The notes below the pieces were generated by a model that worked only from the letters and a program-made list of their open reading frames with translations, ran no database searches and had not been told where the DNA came from. A program made the translations under genes and the position numbers. Of a stretch of DNA of 64,000 bases, positions 61,077 through 64,000 are shown one piece after another; position 1 is the stretch's first letter, and every line of letters begins with the position of its first letter. Where the stretch lies: assembly GCF_020166495.1 (NCBI RefSeq), contig NZ_JAINZS010000007.1:124001-188000 (forward strand), written 5' to 3'. Origin of the DNA: Robertkochia aurantiaca (GTDB lineage: Bacteria > Bacteroidota > Bacteroidia > Flavobacteriales > Flavobacteriaceae).

Positions 61077-63244
61077 GTACACGAAGAACTTTTATCAAAC
61101 AGGCAGGAAGTATCACCGTTGGGTTTTCCCTGCTCGGCCCCCTTGCCTGTACGACCGAGGCGCAGAATAGCGCGCCCATCATTCCCGGAGGTCAGGTTGA
61201 TGAAAATAAGATCGATGCCTGGATCAAACTACTGGATGACGGAAGTATACAGGTGATCACCGGGAAGATGGAACTGGGGCAAGGTCTTTCCACCGCCATC
61301 TTACAGGTAGCTGCAGAAGAACTCAACACTCCTTTTGAAAAGCTATCCCTGCAACTGGCCGAGACCGGGGTTACTCCCGATGAGGGGATCACCGCAGGAA
61401 GCCGGTCGATGGAAACCAGCGCTATGAGCGTACGACAGGCGTCAGCCTGCCTGCGGGAGATCCTGCTTGAGAAAACCGCTGAAAAATATGCAAACGAGAT
61501 TGCCTCCCTGCAGGTGGAGAACGGACAGGTCTCAGGGGCCGGAAACACCTATTCCTTCAAAGAGATCCTGGACGGGGAGCAGGTGGAAAAGTCCGTTTTT
61601 GAACCTACGGAATACTACGGGAAGACCCGCCGGAAGTTTGTCGGACAACCCCTGAAGCGACCCGACCTGGAAAAGATGGTCAGGGGAGAGGCTTTTTATG
61701 TACAGGACCTGCGTTTTCCGAACATGGTGCATGCCCGCGTGGTGCGTCCGCCTTCTTATACCGCCTCTCTTAAAAGCATCGATGACTCAGGCCTGGCCGA
61801 TAGTCCTGGTTATGTAAAACTGGTTCGCAGTGGTTCCTTCCTGGCCGTGCTGGCAGAAAAGGAATCCCAGGCGGTGGGATTGCAACGGTCGGTGAAGGGA
61901 AAAGTGACATGGGATACGGGACAGGAGTTAAAGCAAGCAGATGATCTTGCCTCCTTTGTGAAGTCCCTGCCTTCCGATACCAATGTGGATGAAGAGACAG
62001 GTGACTGGGCAGATGCAGCTTCGGGAGCTGCCATCACACTCGAGGCGACCTACGCCAAACCCTGGGTGATGCACGCAGCCAACGGTCCGTCATGTGCAGT
62101 GGCTATATTTGAAGATGACCAACTTCATATCTGGTCACACAGCCAGGGGGTATATCCGCTGCGGGAGACCATTGCCAACCTGGTCAAACTTCCGCAGGAA
62201 AAGGTGCATGTCAAAGGGGTGCCGGGATCGGGTTGTTACGGACATAACGCGGCAGATGATGTGGCGGCGGAAGCAGCCCTGATCGCCATGGAAATTCCCG
62301 GGCGGCATGTACGCCTGCAATGGATGCGGGAGGAAGAGCACGGCTGGGAACCTTATGGTACCGCCATGGTGATGGAACACCGGGCTGCCCTGGACAGCAA
62401 CGGAAAGATACAGGGGTGGCAGTATGAGCTGTGGAGTGATGCCCATTCAACCCGCCCCACCTCGGGAGATCCGGCGAATCTCTTACCCGGCCGTTATGTG
62501 GAAGCTTCCTTCGGGACACCCGGACAAGGCTGGCGGGGAGGGGCCATTCGCAACGCCCCACCCATCTATCAAACCGATGCCTTTACACTGACCTCCCATA
62601 TTTTTGAGGGCCCGCTTCGCGTTTCCGCCCTGCGCTCCCTGGGCGCCTACGCCAATGTTTTCTCGATCGAATGTTTTATGGATGAGCTGGCCGAAAAGGC
62701 TGACGTGGATGTTTTTACTTTCCGTATGAACCACTTGCAAGACGAACGTGCCATTGCCTGCCTGGAACGCTTGCAGGAGATGACTCAGGAGGTGAATCCT
62801 GCAGATAACCAGGGACTGGGAATCGGTTTTGCGCGCTATAAGAATTCCGCTTCCTATTGTGCGGTGGCGGCCCTGGTAGAGGTAACCGACGGAAACCCGG
62901 TAGTGAAGCAGATGTGGGGGGTGATCGATGCCGGGGAGTGTATCAATCCTGACGGACTTAAAAACCAGACCGAGGGAGGCATGATACAGAGTGCCAGCTG
63001 GACCCTCAAAGAGGCAGTCAAATGGAATGATCAGCACATAACCTCAGTCGACTGGCAGTCGTACCCGATGTTGCGATTCAAGGAGGTTTCCATAGTGGAA
63101 GTCGAGGTGATCGACCGGCCGGAACTGCCGCCCCTTGGCGCCGGGGAAGCTGCGCAAGGGCCTGCCGCTGCCGCGGTGGTTAATGGGATTTATTTTGCTA
63201 CGGGAAAAAGGGTAAGGATTCTTCCAGTAGGGAGGTTAGGGTAA
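61073..63244 (+). CDS. Molybdopterin-binding hydroxylase large subunit (IorB-like), Tat-exported
   Basis: 723 aa. Twin-arginine signal STRRTFIKQ (residues 2-10) then GFSLLGPLAC. Xanthine-dehydrogenase-family molybdenum-binding segments: GKMELGQGLSTA (about 64-75), YGHNAADD region, LRSLGAYAN, and the catalytic Glu in PLGAGEAAQG near residue 690. It is the IorB type (one large subunit instead of separate FAD and Mo subunits) and oxidises N-heterocycles or aldehydes, passing electrons to the IorA-like partner and on to a cytochrome. No FAD subunit or XdhC chaperone gene is in the window. Confidence 0.94.
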   Translation: MSTRRTFIKQAGSITVGFSLLGPLACTTEAQNSAPIIPGGQVDENKIDAWIKLLDDGSIQVITGKMELGQGLSTAILQVAAEELNTPFEKLSLQLAETGVTPDEGITAGSRSMETSAMSVRQASACLREILLEKTAEKYANEIASLQVENGQVSGAGNTYSFKEILDGEQVEKSVFEPTEYYGKTRRKFVGQPLKRPDLEKMVRGEAFYVQDLRFPNMVHARVVRPPSYTASLKSIDDSGLADSPGYVKLVRSGSFLAVLAEKESQAVGLQRSVKGKVTWDTGQELKQADDLASFVKSLPSDTNVDEETGDWADAASGAAITLEATYAKPWVMHAANGPSCAVAIFEDDQLHIWSHSQGVYPLRETIANLVKLPQEKVHVKGVPGSGCYGHNAADDVAAEAALIAMEIPGRHVRLQWMREEEHGWEPYGTAMVMEHRAALDSNGKIQGWQYELWSDAHSTRPTSGDPANLLPGRYVEASFGTPGQGWRGGAIRNAPPIYQTDAFTLTSHIFEGPLRVSALRSLGAYANVFSIECFMDELAEKADVDVFTFRMNHLQDERAIACLERLQEMTQEVNPADNQGLGIGFARYKNSASYCAVAALVEVTDGNPVVKQMWGVIDAGECINPDGLKNQTEGGMIQSASWTLKEAVKWNDQHITSVDWQSYPMLRFKEVSIVEVEVIDRPELPPLGAGEAAQGPAAAAVVNGIYFATGKRVRILPVGRLG

Positions 63245-63266
63245 TAGAATAAATAACAATATTAAA

Positions 63267-63307
63267 ATCAATTTCCTCTACCCCGGCCCTAAAGGGCGGA
63301 AATTGAT
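63267..63307. repeat. Nested palindrome upstream of the DUF559 gene
   Basis: Outer arms ATCAATTTCC (63267-63276) and GGAAATTGAT (63298-63307) are perfectly complementary over 10 bp. Inside is GCCC-TAAA-GGGC (63286-63297). It lies 18 bp before the DUF559 start and 23 bp after the preceding stop, so it may serve as terminator and element end. Confidence 0.8.
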
Positions 63308-63324
63308 TTTCAGAATTTGAATTA

Positions 63325-63735
63325 ATGGAAAAGAAAAAGAATTTAGGTCATGATTTAAGTATGTGGAAAGGAGCTAATGCTCAGACATTTTCAAAGGCAA
63401 GAGAGCTTAGAGGTAAAATGACGCCTACTGAAAATCTTCTGTGGAATGTTTTAAATGAGATACCCTTCAGGACCCATAAATTTAGAAGGCAGCATCCTTT
63501 TGGTCATTACATATTGGATTTCTATTCACATCAATTGAAACTTTCCATTGAGGTTGATGGAGAGTATCACCAGCAGGCAGATCAACTTGAATATGACAGA
63601 ATGAGGACGGAATTTATCAATTTCCAAGGCATAAAAGAGATGAGATTTACAAATAGGGAAATCGAGGATAATCTCGAAGATGTCATTAAGCAAATACATG
63701 CTTTTATTGAAAGCTCCTCTTCCAAAACCCTTTAG
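63325..63735 (+). CDS. DUF559 endonuclease-domain protein (Vsr-like fold)
   Basis: 136 aa. DUF559 landmarks: ARELRGKMTPTENLLWNVL (about 28-46), KFRRQHPFGHYILDFYSHQLKLSIEVDGEYH (Asp71, Glu80, Asp82 region) and the Q..YD..R...F...GI..MRFTN segment. The fold is that of Vsr/PD-(D/E)XK nucleases; activity and target are unproven. It is a solitary gene unrelated to the molybdenum hydroxylase. Its final codons (ESSSSKTL-stop) lie inside the left arm of a 14-bp perfect inverted repeat. Confidence 0.9.
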   Translation: MEKKKNLGHDLSMWKGANAQTFSKARELRGKMTPTENLLWNVLNEIPFRTHKFRRQHPFGHYILDFYSHQLKLSIEVDGEYHQQADQLEYDRMRTEFINFQGIKEMRFTNREIEDNLEDVIKQIHAFIESSSSKTL

Positions 63736-63769
63736 GGAAGCCGCAGGCAGGGCTTTTTTGGAAGAGGAG
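63714..63769. repeat. Inverted repeat spanning the DUF559 stop codon
   Basis: CTCCTCTTCCAAAA (63714-63727) is perfectly complementary to TTTTGGAAGAGGAG (63756-63769). The 28-bp interior contains CCCTTTAGGG and GCCGCAGGC. It includes the stop codon (63733-63735) and six T at 63754-63759. It could double as a terminator. Confidence 0.82.
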
Positions 63770-63898
63770 GGATGCAGTGGAATCTATCCGCGTTTGGATG
63801 CTGTTGTCTTTAAGAAAGTTAAAGTAAGCGATAAAAGTCTGGGAGGTGTATTTTTTGTATTTCAATACCAGAGTGGATGCATAAGCTTCTGACAGTTT

Positions 63899-64000
63899 TT
63901 AATTATACGGGTTACTTCGCTTAGCGGATACCCTGCCACGGCAGGCAGGCTCACCTACGAAGCTAAAAGGCAGGTCACGAAACGTTCTGTTTATCTGAAG
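63899..64000. repeat. Third copy of the R-type repeat (runs off the window)
   Basis: TTACTTCGCTTAGCGGATAC followed by the CCTGCCACG..CAGGCAGG hairpin, TACGAAGCTAA, and the TGTTTATCTGAAG unit start at 63988. Matches R1 from 57845 onward; the rest lies beyond the window. Bases 63770-63898 hold no recognisable gene. Confidence 0.8.

Noticed and set aside
63736-63892. Short open frame after the DUF559 gene
   Set aside because: It begins inside the DUF559 coding sequence and passes through the inverted repeat; no family resemblance.

Overview
The window reads as a chromosome segment of a marine-type Bacteroidota, most likely Flavobacteriaceae. The grounds are a SusC/SusD pair, many short lipoprotein signal peptides (LxxC boxes), a MuiA-like protein with a carboxypeptidase-regulatory insert, near absence of Shine-Dalgarno sites, and several perfect Bacteroidota -7 elements (TAnnTTTG). 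No tRNA, rRNA, integrase, transposase or CRISPR array was seen.

Layout. 0.3-6.0 kb: tripartite RND efflux operon (adaptor, pump, outer-membrane channel). 6.9-10.9 kb: YbbA/YbbP-like ABC system divergent from a TesA-like esterase, the same grouping as in E. coli. 11.0-17.5 kb: a four-helix-bundle gene between two inverted 8-bp tandem arrays, a TPR lipoprotein, a c-type-cytochrome beta-propeller protein, a large surface lipoprotein and a membrane-anchored HTH protein. 17.6-27.9 kb: an uptake locus of SusC, SusD, SGNH esterase, SLC13 anion transporter and two surface lipoproteins, one an alpha/beta hydrolase. It has no glycoside hydrolase, so an ester or organic-acid substrate is more likely than a glycan (inference). 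28.45-28.66 kb: a structured non-coding RNA candidate with its own promoter and terminator. 29-36 kb: a beta-lactamase-fold hydrolase, M61-like peptidase, erythromycin-esterase homologue and Bax-inhibitor-1 protein, separated by long repeat-filled spacers.

36.2-55.1 kb is a visibly more A+T-rich accessory island. Its left part holds a 258-aa unknown, a Cas4-like/DEDD exonuclease fusion (DUF2779 type) and a run of small secreted, membrane, PH-domain and Cys-rich proteins ending in a frameshifted remnant. Its core (43.35-52.60 kb) is a tightly packed six-gene operon: Vsr, 5-cytosine methyltransferase, GHKL (MutL/MORC-like) ATPase, Z1 ATPase, PD-(D/E)XK protein, AIPR protein. This is an R-M-like defence system of a type predicted by comparative genomics but, to my knowledge, little characterised. 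It is followed by an EEP nuclease and two convergent PD-(D/E)XK genes. 55.3-64 kb: MuiA-like protein, PLDc_N membrane protein, agmatine-deiminase-like lipoprotein flanked by long direct repeats, a two-gene molybdenum hydroxylase, and a DUF559 nuclease gene bracketed by perfect inverted repeats.

The second striking theme is intergenic DNA. Spacers of 0.5-1.2 kb are packed with (i) families of imperfect palindromes whose outer arms are conserved while the inner palindromic core is swapped and remains self-complementary, and (ii) 7-8-bp tandem arrays (xTAnCCCx / GGTAnnCn) that often start at, or overlap, gene stop codons. Two small solitary genes (four-helix bundle, DUF559) sit exactly between such elements. 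All functions are inferred from sequence motifs by eye; no database search was run.
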